DNA of 64,000 bases from an uncultured Ignavibacteria bacterium (lineage in GTDB: Bacteria; Bacteroidota; Ignavibacteria; SZUA-365). The position numbers were made by a program, and so were the translations under genes. This document shows positions 16,941 through 25,266 of the stretch, piece by piece (positions within the stretch are counted from its first letter, which is position 1; every line of letters begins with the position of its first letter). Location of the stretch: positions 62,001-126,000 of the forward strand of contig CAJXVM010000002.1 of the NCBI GenBank assembly GCA_913061095.1, in the 5' to 3' direction. The notes beneath the pieces were generated by a model. That model ran no database searches. It was given only the letters and a program-made list of their open reading frames with translations, and had not been told where the DNA came from.

Positions 16941-19900
16941 TTATTTCAGAAGGTGCATGCTGCGCGAGAGCGTATGCCCGTCGGCTTCCAGACGGTAGAT
17001 GTATACACCGCTTGGGAGATCTTCAGCATTGAAGCGGCACTCGTGCCGTCCCGCCGCGTAGACTCCATCGGCAAGCTCGGCGACTTCGTTGCCGAGAAGG
17101 TTATACACCGACATCCGCACCCGGGCACGATCATACACGGTGAAGGATATCGCTGTGGACGGGTTGAATGGATTGGGATGATTCTGATGAAGTACGGGAC
17201 GACGGGCGAGCGGTGCCGTATCCTTACGCAGTTCGTCAGCGGCTGCATCGTCTATCCGCATATAGCGGTCGGCCACGGCGACACTCCAGTTTTCACCGGC
17301 GGCATGCACATCCGCCGTGAAATACATCGCCGTCCCTGCAAGCGCGGAGAGATCGATATCCTGCGTGGCGACCGCCGCCGCCGAAGCGAAGCCCTGCACG
17401 GGAAGGCTGACTGTCCGCAGCGCCTCGTGCGTCTCGGCGTCGTGCACACGCAGCAGCACTTCGGACTGCGTGGATGGTGCATCCTCACCGAACGTCTCCA
17501 CATCCATGCGCAGATGCGCACCCGTTGATGGAGTGAAGACGGCAGTGCGCATTTTTTCAGGCAGCGTGCAATTGATACCGATGCGCAGGGAATCGTGCGC
17601 GGGGTCCCAGAGCAGAGACAACTCATCACCCATGTCTCCCGACAGTCGCGGGTCCGAGATCCCCAGCGCAGCACGTGATTCCCCGTCTGTCAGAAGGATC
17701 TGCCGCTGACGCAGCAGCCTTCCCTCCCCTTCCCTGGCAAGATGATTCGTCGATGCATGCAGATACCAGTCGTACGGTGCGGATGCATCCGCGGAATACA
17801 GATCCAGAAGGCCACCGTCCGTACCGGACCAGACCGTCATGCTCGGATCCTGACCGTCCTCGTGGGGACGGATATCCATGAATCCGTCGAGACGCGCGAC
17901 ATCCAGACGTCCCGGCCTGTCATTGTATGCGATCCGCAGCGATGTGCTCTTCACGCCTTTGATGCTGTTTGCGATCTTGGCACCGATCGTCGGAAGGCAG
18001 AGTCCAGTCCCTGTATTCTGCGTGCTGACGATTGTGGCCGTTGTCCTCCAGCTCGGGCCGAAGAGCGAGGGACGCGTGCGTTCGCGAAGCACGAAAGTAC
18101 TGTTCGCTCCGGGCGCCACGCCGATATTCGGCCACGGCGACCAGGATGATACCACGTCGAAGGCGACATGCACCGTGCCGAGCTCGGATACTGCGATGCT
18201 GGGCGCGTGACGGGCGGGATACAGGGCGCCGACACTGCCGGTGCGCGCATGCACCTGTTCTTTCACCGCTGTCCCTCCCGGCATCCAGCCGGTGATCCTG
18301 AGCATGGATGAGCGGCGATCGACACCGAGCTGACAGTAGAAAATCGATCCGTTTTCAATCCACGCGACATGAAAGCCATGATCGAAAAACGTCACGGTGA
18401 ACGGCATCGTGCTTGCGGCAATGCTCGGATAGCGGGGCTGATCGACCGACAGTGTATTGCGATGACCGCGAATGAGCACCTGATCATCCACCAGTACTCT
18501 TGTTTCGTTCAGTATCGTAAACTTGAGCACCTGGTCATCCTCCCAGACGACGCAGATCACATGTCCGCCTGCGGTACAGTTCTCGTAGTCATCAAGCACC
18601 GCAACGACGGGAGTCGCTTCCTGTGCCATACCGACAGGCGCCATGTAAATTGTCTGCCAGCCGCGGCCCGCCTTGATGCGAAGCACGATCATGCCGTCGG
18701 CGACGTAGGTCACCCATGCCGTCTGACCGCTGGCGGCAATACACGGACGCGCAGCCTCCAGCCCACTCGCACTTACCAGCTCCTCGCCAGACCATGTCGC
18801 TCCGTTGTCCGTGCTGCGGGTGTACCAGATGCGGCCGCTGCTCTCATACACTGCGTGATGCGTCGCAGCGTCATCGAGCGCGACTTTCCGCTGTGAATTG
18901 ATGCGCGTGGGAGCCGCGGCAACCTGTGCCGCACTGCGATGCGCCTTGTAGTGCGCATTCACGATGGCATGCGGCGAAGCAAAATCTACGATGCGCGTGT
19001 CATACTCCTCCGGAAAGGGATAAGACGGATCCGGAGGATTCATGCCGTCACGTGGATCCTCATACAGTGCCGCATCGATCGTCTCCCAGTCGATGAACGC
19101 ATAGTCCCCAACGCTCAGCGCATCTGCCTTGTGCGCCAGCGATCCACCTTCGAGCCGGTACGATGCGCGGATGGAGTAGTAGCCCTTGGCGGGAGACGTG
19201 GGATCGTAGCAGTCAAGAAACATGCCGCCGTTGGAGATCACCGAGGACTGCGGGATGTATTCCTCGAATACATCCGGCTGAGTCATTCCCCAATCGGTAA
19301 CGGTATTTGCGTGGACCCGCCATGGATTCCGGAACGTGGGATACACCGTGTGCAGCACATTTCCCAGTTCATCGCGGTTTGCAAGCAGTGGTGATTGGTA
19401 TGTGTGTGATGATCGATATTCAGCCAATACCTCATCAAGATCTTCAGCCACAAAATCATCGAATTGATGTTTTGTGGTAATTCCATGTTGATCGTCGGAC
19501 CAGTACCTGAATTTTGCCTCGGTGACGGGATGTGGTTCAATATGGGATCGCAGTGAGAGGGGGTCACCTACGTTCTTCGTAAAGGGTGTTCCAGATAACG
19601 TGCCTGTACGCGGGAAAGGATCGGTGAAGCTATGGCGGACAAAGAAATCATCGTACCCCGCCGCACCGACATTACGCACTTCATAGGTCTCCTGCATCTG
19701 CAGCTGCGAAGCGAACCAGTGCAGCAGCGTCGCCGTGGCCCGGATGGCGTAGGGCAGCGTATTGTCGCGGATGTTGCACATCATACTCCGCTTGAGAATC
19801 GTCATCTGCTGATTCACCGGAAGGTTGTAGCGCTGCGGGATCTGCGACAGATAGCGCGGAGTACCGCGATCGTCTCCCGTACCGTCGAAATCGTCGGATG

Positions 19901-21008
19901 CATAGCTCGCCGCCAGATTACGCATCGTGATCATGAGATGATACAGCGGATCCTGCACATTTGTCAGGTCGACGAGTCCTGCCTGAATACGATCCGCCGT
20001 CCACCAGGCGTTGATCGGATTCCCGATCCAGGTTTCGTAGCTGTCGGCATCCTCGACGGTGATGGTCACACTGCCCACACTCACATCCCACTTTTCAACA
20101 TCCTTTGTGATATTGAGATTGCCAATATGCATATCCTTGTGCGTATGCGCTGGCACGCTCATGTCTGCAAGCAGATGACACATGCGGCCGAGGATCTGCC
20201 AGACGTATCGATCTCGCTGTTTCTCTGTCAGCACGACGTTCCGCCAATGTGATTCACCCGGAAACATAACCGCACACATCCCGGTATTGTATAGTTCTGT
20301 GAGTGTATTGTACCGCCAGCGCACGAACTGCGTCGGAAGGACACGTATCGGAAGAACACAGACAAGATTGTTCTGTGCGTCGTACATCCTGTCCTGCTCC
20401 GTCCACCAGCGATCGATAATCGCTTCCCCCATGGGCCGATAGAGTTTCTGCACCTTGTCCCAGGCGTTGACGGGTGTCCTGATCATGATGCTCTGCCTGT
20501 TCGTGGTCAGACATTCCACGATGCCGGTGCCGACGACCTTCATCCCGTTTTTCTCGATGTAGTTGTCGGATGCGTTCGGATTCCAGAAATGCGTGATGGT
20601 CACCAGTCCATCTTTGACATCCTGTGAATTGATGATCTCCTCGCGAAAGTCATCGTAGACGACATCGAAGCAGGGACCGGGTCTGTTGATGACAATTGGC
20701 GGCTGCATGGACGCATCGGGTCCTCCATACCCGTAGATGATATCCTCACAGTCTTCACGCCAGGCACCGGCCATGATGGTCTGTACCTGCCAGGGCACGC
20801 TGCCCGGGTCTTCGGTTCCGAGATGCTCCCTGATGCGCATGTACATCCCCGGATCTTCGCGTTGCAGCAAATCTGCCGCCTCGCGAACAATGTATTGGTG
20901 CATGGTCCGGCTATGCTCGACCTGCGGCACGGATTGTGCGACAAGCAGTCCCCGAAGCAGAATCAGCCAGAAGAGTATGGCGAGCAGGCGCAGTGGTGTG
21001 TGTTTCAT
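16941..21008 (-). CDS. T9SS-exported protein with zinc phospholipase C/S1-P1-like domain and sialidase-like propeller
   Basis: A 1355-residue secreted protein; GGAGG precedes the ATG and the signal peptide is LLAILFWLILLRGLLVAQ. The N-terminal third has the zinc-site pattern of phospholipase C/S1-P1 nuclease folds: an early His in SRTMHQYIVREA, acids in GAWREDCEDIIYG, THFWNPN near residue 139 and GRMCHLLADMSVPAHTH near 275, that is HxxxDxxxxxH. The middle (about 715-1030) contains Asp-box-like repeats such as YTRSTDNGATWSGEE. The last 80 residues are a sorting domain (NHPNPFNPSTAISF, LPSGVYIYRLEADG, SRSMHLLK). It would be exported by T9SS and anchored or released outside. Whether it cuts phospholipid or nucleic acid is open. 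Confidence 0.75.
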   Translation of the reverse strand: MKHTPLRLLAILFWLILLRGLLVAQSVPQVEHSRTMHQYIVREAADLLQREDPGMYMRIREHLGTEDPGSVPWQVQTIMAGAWREDCEDIIYGYGGPDASMQPPIVINRPGPCFDVVYDDFREEIINSQDVKDGLVTITHFWNPNASDNYIEKNGMKVVGTGIVECLTTNRQSIMIRTPVNAWDKVQKLYRPMGEAIIDRWWTEQDRMYDAQNNLVCVLPIRVLPTQFVRWRYNTLTELYNTGMCAVMFPGESHWRNVVLTEKQRDRYVWQILGRMCHLLADMSVPAHTHKDMHIGNLNITKDVEKWDVSVGSVTITVEDADSYETWIGNPINAWWTADRIQAGLVDLTNVQDPLYHLMITMRNLAASYASDDFDGTGDDRGTPRYLSQIPQRYNLPVNQQMTILKRSMMCNIRDNTLPYAIRATATLLHWFASQLQMQETYEVRNVGAAGYDDFFVRHSFTDPFPRTGTLSGTPFTKNVGDPLSLRSHIEPHPVTEAKFRYWSDDQHGITTKHQFDDFVAEDLDEVLAEYRSSHTYQSPLLANRDELGNVLHTVYPTFRNPWRVHANTVTDWGMTQPDVFEEYIPQSSVISNGGMFLDCYDPTSPAKGYYSIRASYRLEGGSLAHKADALSVGDYAFIDWETIDAALYEDPRDGMNPPDPSYPFPEEYDTRIVDFASPHAIVNAHYKAHRSAAQVAAAPTRINSQRKVALDDAATHHAVYESSGRIWYTRSTDNGATWSGEELVSASGLEAARPCIAASGQTAWVTYVADGMIVLRIKAGRGWQTIYMAPVGMAQEATPVVAVLDDYENCTAGGHVICVVWEDDQVLKFTILNETRVLVDDQVLIRGHRNTLSVDQPRYPSIAASTMPFTVTFFDHGFHVAWIENGSIFYCQLGVDRRSSMLRITGWMPGGTAVKEQVHARTGSVGALYPARHAPSIAVSELGTVHVAFDVVSSWSPWPNIGVAPGANSTFVLRERTRPSLFGPSWRTTATIVSTQNTGTGLCLPTIGAKIANSIKGVKSTSLRIAYNDRPGRLDVARLDGFMDIRPHEDGQDPSMTVWSGTDGGLLDLYSADASAPYDWYLHASTNHLAREGEGRLLRQRQILLTDGESRAALGISDPRLSGDMGDELSLLWDPAHDSLRIGINCTLPEKMRTAVFTPSTGAHLRMDVETFGEDAPSTQSEVLLRVHDAETHEALRTVSLPVQGFASAAAVATQDIDLSALAGTAMYFTADVHAAGENWSVAVADRYMRIDDAAADELRKDTAPLARRPVLHQNHPNPFNPSTAISFTVYDRARVRMSVYNLLGNEVAELADGVYAAGRHECRFNAEDLPSGVYIYRLEADGHTLSRSMHLLK

Positions 21009-21065
21009 GACATCCTCCCAGATGATGAGTGTTTTTGGTTCTCCCTGAAGACGCAGCGCTGCTCC

Positions 21066-22130
21066 TTACAGGCGCGTCCCGTGTATGACAAGGCAGTATT
21101 GCTCGGGCGTATAGCCGACGATGTAGACGTGCCGCCCGGCGATATCAAGATCGGTAACCGTAACGACCTTTGGATAGGGATAGGAAATCTCCTTCCAGGT
21201 CGAGCCGTTGTAGTGCAGAAATGTATTGTACTGCGTCGTCGCGATGATGTTGTTCGGTGCATTCATTTCCACGTCGCATATCGTGCCCGACGCCCGCGTG
21301 ACAGGCCAGAGCAGATTTGTTTCCTCTACCGCGAGCTGGTATATCATATCCTCGGAACTGAGAAAAAGGGTGTCCCGCAGAAACCATGTATTGTAGACCA
21401 GGTAATTCTCCAGCGTCAGCCATGTTTCAACAGTCCTGTCCGGATGGATACGATAAATGTGGCTGTCTCCCAGGTCCGGATTCCCGCCGGCGATGTATAT
21501 CGTCCCGTCTTCTTTTCCATTCACGTCATAGAAATGCTCATCCCGCGGCATGTCAAACCATTCGAAGCTGTCGGATTCAGGCGCATACAGCACACAGGAG
21601 CGCCTGTATCCCACCGCGCAGGCATGCTTCTGATCCTTCGATGACCAGATATCAGTGATCCCACTTCCGAATACGAAGCCGTCATAATCGTATGCTTTCC
21701 ATCGTGTTCCGTCCCATCGAAACGGCGAACCGCCGCAGATCCAGATGTTGTCGGGACCGAGTGCCTTTGCATCGTCAAGCGGATACCAGTGATCATCCCC
21801 CAGTACATTGAACCCGTGCATTGTCCACTCACGTCCGTTCCAGTGCGCCGCGTTTCCAACGACATCATGAGTGTCCCACTCCGGGTTATACCCATCAAAC
21901 TGTCCCGAAACCCAGATGTCATCTTCCGCCACGGCGGCGACGCCGTGAATCATCGAATACTGCATGGCCACAGTATCGAACTCCCAGACGAACTCATGGC
22001 TGGTGGTGTCGAGCGGGACGACGGCGGGCGGATCGGGCTCAGCGGGCGCAGGCTCGTCCTTCCGGCAGGAGACGAAAACGAGCAGCGGGATCAGAAGAGC
22101 GAAAAGAAAAGATCGAAGATGCGTGTTCAT
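21066..22130 (-). CDS. Lipoprotein with propeller-like repeats
   Basis: A 354-residue predicted lipoprotein (LLVFVSC lipobox, Cys about residue 22) followed by a low-complexity Pro/Glu/Ala linker (KDEPAPAEPDPPAVVP). The rest shows repeats with Asp-Asp-Ile-Trp cores (AVAEDDIWVSGQFDG, ALGPDNIWICGGSPFRWDG, TDIWSSKDQKHACAVG), the pattern of beta-propellers of the WD/Kelch/YCF48 kind. No catalytic motif is seen. It lies 57 bases upstream of the phospholipase-like cargo on the same strand, so the two may be cotranscribed. It probably sits in the outer membrane. Confidence 0.7.
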   Translation of the reverse strand: MNTHLRSFLFALLIPLLVFVSCRKDEPAPAEPDPPAVVPLDTTSHEFVWEFDTVAMQYSMIHGVAAVAEDDIWVSGQFDGYNPEWDTHDVVGNAAHWNGREWTMHGFNVLGDDHWYPLDDAKALGPDNIWICGGSPFRWDGTRWKAYDYDGFVFGSGITDIWSSKDQKHACAVGYRRSCVLYAPESDSFEWFDMPRDEHFYDVNGKEDGTIYIAGGNPDLGDSHIYRIHPDRTVETWLTLENYLVYNTWFLRDTLFLSSEDMIYQLAVEETNLLWPVTRASGTICDVEMNAPNNIIATTQYNTFLHYNGSTWKEISYPYPKVVTVTDLDIAGRHVYIVGYTPEQYCLVIHGTRL

Positions 22131-22169
22131 GATGCTTGTCCCATATGGAGTATTTTAAGTCCGGCAGAC

Positions 22170-22189
22170 GAGAGCGCCCCCGCGCTCTC
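22170..22189. terminator. Perfect GC hairpin at the end of a GC-rich block
   Basis: GAGAGCGC (22170-22177) and GCGCTCTC (22182-22189) flank a CCCC loop. It overlaps the stop codon of the leftward Cys-rich ORF (22188-22190 on this strand). There is no T run on either side. Confidence 0.45.
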
Positions 22190-22649
22190 AGCCTCCGGAG
22201 TGGATAACGCCCCACAGCACAGCCGGCAGTACCGAGGCGCTGCAGCCGCCTGCGAACGCGATGCCGCTCCCTGCGACGCACCCTCCCTCCGTGCGTCCGG
22301 CATTCCGCGCGGCGCTGCCGCAACCGTGGGGGCAGCCTGTTTGGCATCCGCCTGCCCCCGTGATCCGGTCGGAGCTTACACGTGCGATTCTCCCATCGCC
22401 GCCGGTGTTCCCCTCATCGGCGCAGCAACCGCGTGCCGCCGCCTCCCCGGCGCTCCCGCTTCCGAACCACGGGGACTCCCCGCATGCGGATGCATTCCAT
22501 CGCGGCAGGACCTGCGCGACGCGGCATGCTTTCAGTAGTCCCCGTTCCCCGGCCGGACCGTCTCCCGAGTCCCCGTCTCCCCATCCGGCCCGCATCAACC
22601 GCGTCCCGTTCTCCATCATGCTGCGATAGAATGATTGTATTGTGTTCAT
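22188..22649 (-). CDS. Possible Gly/Cys-rich small protein (doubtful)
   Basis: An open frame of 153 codons from ATG 22649. The start MNTIQSFYRSMMENG looks natural, but the rest is dominated by Gly, Ala, Ser and Cys (GCCADEG, GGCQTGCPHGCGSA, GGCVAG, GGCSAS), with about nine Cys. It ends in a hydrophobic segment (SASVLPAVLWGVIH) and stops inside a perfect hairpin. The stretch 22,170-22,620 is strikingly C-rich on the + strand and sits between AT-rich sequences. A + strand frame across 22261-22629 is also open, so the coding status is uncertain. No convincing ribosome binding site is seen. It could be a Cys-rich peptide precursor, or not a gene at all. Confidence 0.25.
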   Translation of the reverse strand: MNTIQSFYRSMMENGTRLMRAGWGDGDSGDGPAGERGLLKACRVAQVLPRWNASACGESPWFGSGSAGEAAARGCCADEGNTGGDGRIARVSSDRITGAGGCQTGCPHGCGSAARNAGRTEGGCVAGSGIAFAGGCSASVLPAVLWGVIHSGG

Positions 22650-22835
22650 TATCAGATTAGCAGATTCTGTTTTGCTTAACCATTCGGAAGCAAGAATACG
22701 TAATGACTTCCATACAGTCAAGAACTGTTTTCCCTAGTGCGGCGGAAAATACTACCTGAATATGGAACTGAATACACAGTCAAACAGCAAAATTCTGTTT
22801 TTTCATGATCTAACTAGGGAACACAATACACAATC
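22633..22835. repeat. AT-rich spacer with nested inverted repeats
   Basis: This lies in the 356-base gap 22650-23005. Outer arms are GATTGTATTGTGTTC (22633-22647) and GAACACAATACACAATC (22819-22835), complementary apart from a 2-base insertion. Inner arms are TCCCTAGT (22731-22738) and ACTAGGGA (22813-22820). CTGTTTT occurs four times (22667, 22725, 22795, 22854). The layout could be a small non-autonomous element, a structured RNA or an operator cluster. The rest of the gap to 23005 shows nothing I recognise. Confidence 0.5.
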
Positions 22836-23005
22836 GTTTCAAAAACGGACACTCTGTTTTCTGCATTTTTCCCATACGGGGATCCCGGAGGCCATTCCCC
22901 AACACAAAGCACACATTACCGTAACACATGAATAACCGCCGTTTCACATCTTTCACACCGATTTGAAGGAATGTTCATTTCGCTCCCACTATCCGGTGCT
23001 GCCCC

Positions 23006-24856
23006 ATGATCGCCTTCCGCCAGATCGAAAACCGCTTCAGTCTTGAACTCAGCCACGAAAATCCTGTCATGAACGCGATGTTCCGCGCACTGCGGCCCGG
23101 CATCGAGCGCTCGCTCGCGCTGAATCGGCTCAGCGCCATCGCCGAAGCGTCTGAGCGCATCGACGCCGCCGTCAGCGCGGAAAACAGAATTCTGCAAACC
23201 CTCGGTGCATCCTGCACGGTGAATGAGGAGGCGCTCGACCGCATTCCCGTGGAAGGATCCCTGGTCGTCGTGTCCAATCATCCCTTCGGGGGCGTGGAGG
23301 GACTCCTCCTCGCGTCCATCCTCAAGCGCCGCAGGCCCGACGTTCGCATCATGGCGAATTTCATTCTCGGACAGATCCGCCAGCTGCGCGAGCTGTTCAT
23401 CCTCGTTGATCCCTTCGGCAGCGAGCAGTCCGTCCGCGCCAACCTCGCTGCCATGAAGCAGACCCTTGAGTGGCTCGGCGACGGCGGTGTGCTGGGGGTC
23501 TTTCCGGCAGGAGAAGTGTCGCATCTCGATCTGCGCCGGGGACGCGTGAGTGATCCGCCATGGAGCAAGAGCATCGGACGCCTCGTGCAGCGCTCGGGCG
23601 CATCCGTGCTGCCGGTATACTTCGAGGGACACAACGGACCGCTGTTCCAGACGCTCGGACTCGTGCACCCCCTGCTGCGCACCGCCCGCCTCCCCTATGA
23701 ATTCGTCAACAAACGCGGTTTCGAAACGCGGGCGCATATCGGTCCCGTCATCACCCCCGAGCGCCTCGCGCGCTTCAAAACCCCGGGTGACGTCACCGCC
23801 TACCTCCGCATCCGCACGGAAATGCAGCGTCCCGAAGCCGCGGCAGCCGGCGCCTCGATCCGCACGGCCGTTTGGCCTCCCGCATCTGACGATCCCGTTG
23901 CACTCCGTCCCGCACAGCAACCCGTCATCCCACAGCCAGACATGCCCACGGTACGCAGCGAAATCGCCGCCCTGCCGGCGGACGCCCTGCTCGTCACCCA
24001 CGAACACTTCCGCGTATACGTCGCCCCGGCGGATGCCATTCCCGCGGGACTGCGCGAAATCGGGCGCCTGCGCGAAATCACCTTCCGCGCCAACAACGAA
24101 GGCACCGGCGCGGACATCGACCTCGACCGCTTCGACGCGCATTACCTGCACCTGTTCCTCTGGGATGACAACACGGGTGAAATCGCAGCGGCCTACCGGC
24201 TGGGACAGACTGACCGTATTCTCGCGAGCGAGGGCAAAAACGGAATCTACACGCGGACGCTGTTCAACATCCGCAAACGCCTGCTCAAGCAGATCTCACC
24301 CGCGCTGGAGATGGGACGCAGCTTCGTGCGCCAGGAGTACCAGCGCCAATTCCTCCCGCTCATGCTGCTCTGGCGCGGTATCGGCACATACGTCGTGCGG
24401 AACCCGAAGTACAGACACCTCTTCGGTCCGGTCAGCATCAACAGCGCCTACAGCAGCACCTCGCAGCAGCTGCTGGTGGAGTTCCTGCGGCGCAGTTCCA
24501 TGGACGCGCGCGCGCACCTCGTGCGCCCGAAAACGCCACCCACCGCCGGGCGCATCAAGGATTTCGATCCCCAGACGATGTCCACCGTCATTCGTGACCT
24601 CGCCGACCTGTCGTCCCTGATCGCCGACATCGAGGAGGATCACACGGACATCCCCATCCTCCTCAAACAGTACCTCAAGCTGGGCGGAATGCTGCTCGGC
24701 TTCAACATCGACCCCGACTTTTCGAATGTGCTCGATGGACTCATCCTCGTCGACCTCACCCGCACCGAGCCCCGCATCCTCGAACGGTACATGGGGAAGG
24801 ATGGCGTGCGGACGTTCCTGGAGTACCATGGATTGGAGACAGCAGACAGCAGATAG
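23006..24856 (+). CDS. olsF: OlsF-like bifunctional acyltransferase for aminolipid synthesis
   Basis: A 616-residue two-domain protein. Residues about 1-270 are PlsC-like (VVVSNHPFGGVEGLLLAS, the His motif; GVLGVFPAGEVSHL; VLPVYFEGHNG). Residues about 320-520 match the OlsB/hemolysin-type GNAT acyltransferases (FRVYVAPADA, LREITFRANNEGTG, FDAHYLHLFLWD, ALEMGRSFVRQEYQ, LWRGIGTYV). This order is that of OlsF, which makes ornithine lipids by N-acylation (OlsB part) and O-acylation (OlsA part). The last 100 residues are a conserved tail with DIPILLKQYLKLGGMLLGFNID. It stands alone, with repeat-rich spacers on both sides. The head amino acid could be ornithine, glycine or lysine. Confidence 0.8.
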   Translation: MIAFRQIENRFSLELSHENPVMNAMFRALRPGIERSLALNRLSAIAEASERIDAAVSAENRILQTLGASCTVNEEALDRIPVEGSLVVVSNHPFGGVEGLLLASILKRRRPDVRIMANFILGQIRQLRELFILVDPFGSEQSVRANLAAMKQTLEWLGDGGVLGVFPAGEVSHLDLRRGRVSDPPWSKSIGRLVQRSGASVLPVYFEGHNGPLFQTLGLVHPLLRTARLPYEFVNKRGFETRAHIGPVITPERLARFKTPGDVTAYLRIRTEMQRPEAAAAGASIRTAVWPPASDDPVALRPAQQPVIPQPDMPTVRSEIAALPADALLVTHEHFRVYVAPADAIPAGLREIGRLREITFRANNEGTGADIDLDRFDAHYLHLFLWDDNTGEIAAAYRLGQTDRILASEGKNGIYTRTLFNIRKRLLKQISPALEMGRSFVRQEYQRQFLPLMLLWRGIGTYVVRNPKYRHLFGPVSINSAYSSTSQQLLVEFLRRSSMDARAHLVRPKTPPTAGRIKDFDPQTMSTVIRDLADLSSLIADIEEDHTDIPILLKQYLKLGGMLLGFNIDPDFSNVLDGLILVDLTRTEPRILERYMGKDGVRTFLEYHGLETADSR

Positions 24857-24864
24857 CAGATGGC
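24837..24864. repeat. Heptanucleotide tandem repeat over the stop codon
   Basis: Four 7-bp units AGACAGC, AGACAGC, AGATAGC, AGATGGC run through the end of the acyltransferase gene. The TAG stop (24854-24856) lies in the third unit, so repeat number sets the last residues of the protein. Confidence 0.7.
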
Positions 24865-24957
24865 AGTAGCTAGACGCGTAAGCGTGTGGTTGAGGGGCGA
24901 AGCCTCTCCCAACCGCCGTAGGGATTCAAAATCACCCGTTTTCGGCTGGATTTCAAG

Positions 24958-25073
24958 ATTTTAGGGTGTGTTAAAATTGAATGAAGCAATTTTTAGGATA
25001 GGTTAAAACTGCCCTGGTAGAATTTTAGGGTGTGTTAAAACTCCGCAGTGGGGATTTTAGTTTATGTTAAATC
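24958..25073. repeat. Four direct repeats with an exact 32-bp period
   Basis: The motif ATTTTAGGGTGTGTTAAAA begins at 24958, with related copies at about 24990, 25022 and 25054. The TTAG cores start at 24961, 24993, 25025 and 25057, exactly 32 bases apart. The 12-13 bases between copies are not conserved, and the last copy is the most diverged. This is the AT-rich centre of the 410-base gap 24857-25266, upstream of the amylase gene. The element type is not known to me; three turns of DNA per period would suit proteins bound on one face. Confidence 0.7.
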
Positions 25074-25108
25074 TCCATGTGGTGACATGTCGGGGAACGC
25101 GTGCACAT

Positions 25109-25189
25109 CCCCACGCTCACGCGTCGGGTGAACGCTATCTGCTGGGTGGGCAGAGCGTGCATGGCCCAGCCCCACGCTCACGCGTGGGG
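25109..25189. repeat. REP-like palindromic repeats
   Basis: CCCCACGCTCACGCGTGGGG is at 25170-25189, identical to 14909-14928. A copy with one change (GCGTCGGG end) is at 25109-25128. A looser relative with ACGCGTAAGCGTGTGG lies at 24874-24889, followed by a second GGGCGAAGCC-type hairpin. All are in the spacer between the acyltransferase and amylase genes. Confidence 0.65.
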
Positions 25190-25266
25190 TTTCCCCCTTG
25201 CCCCGTGATGGCGGAATGTGCATAATGTGGCATTATCTGAAATTGTGACACACAGATACTACTCAC

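Noticed and set aside
24958-25073. CRISPR array
   Set aside because: The period is regular, but spacers would be only 12 bases and the repeats vary; there are no cas genes.
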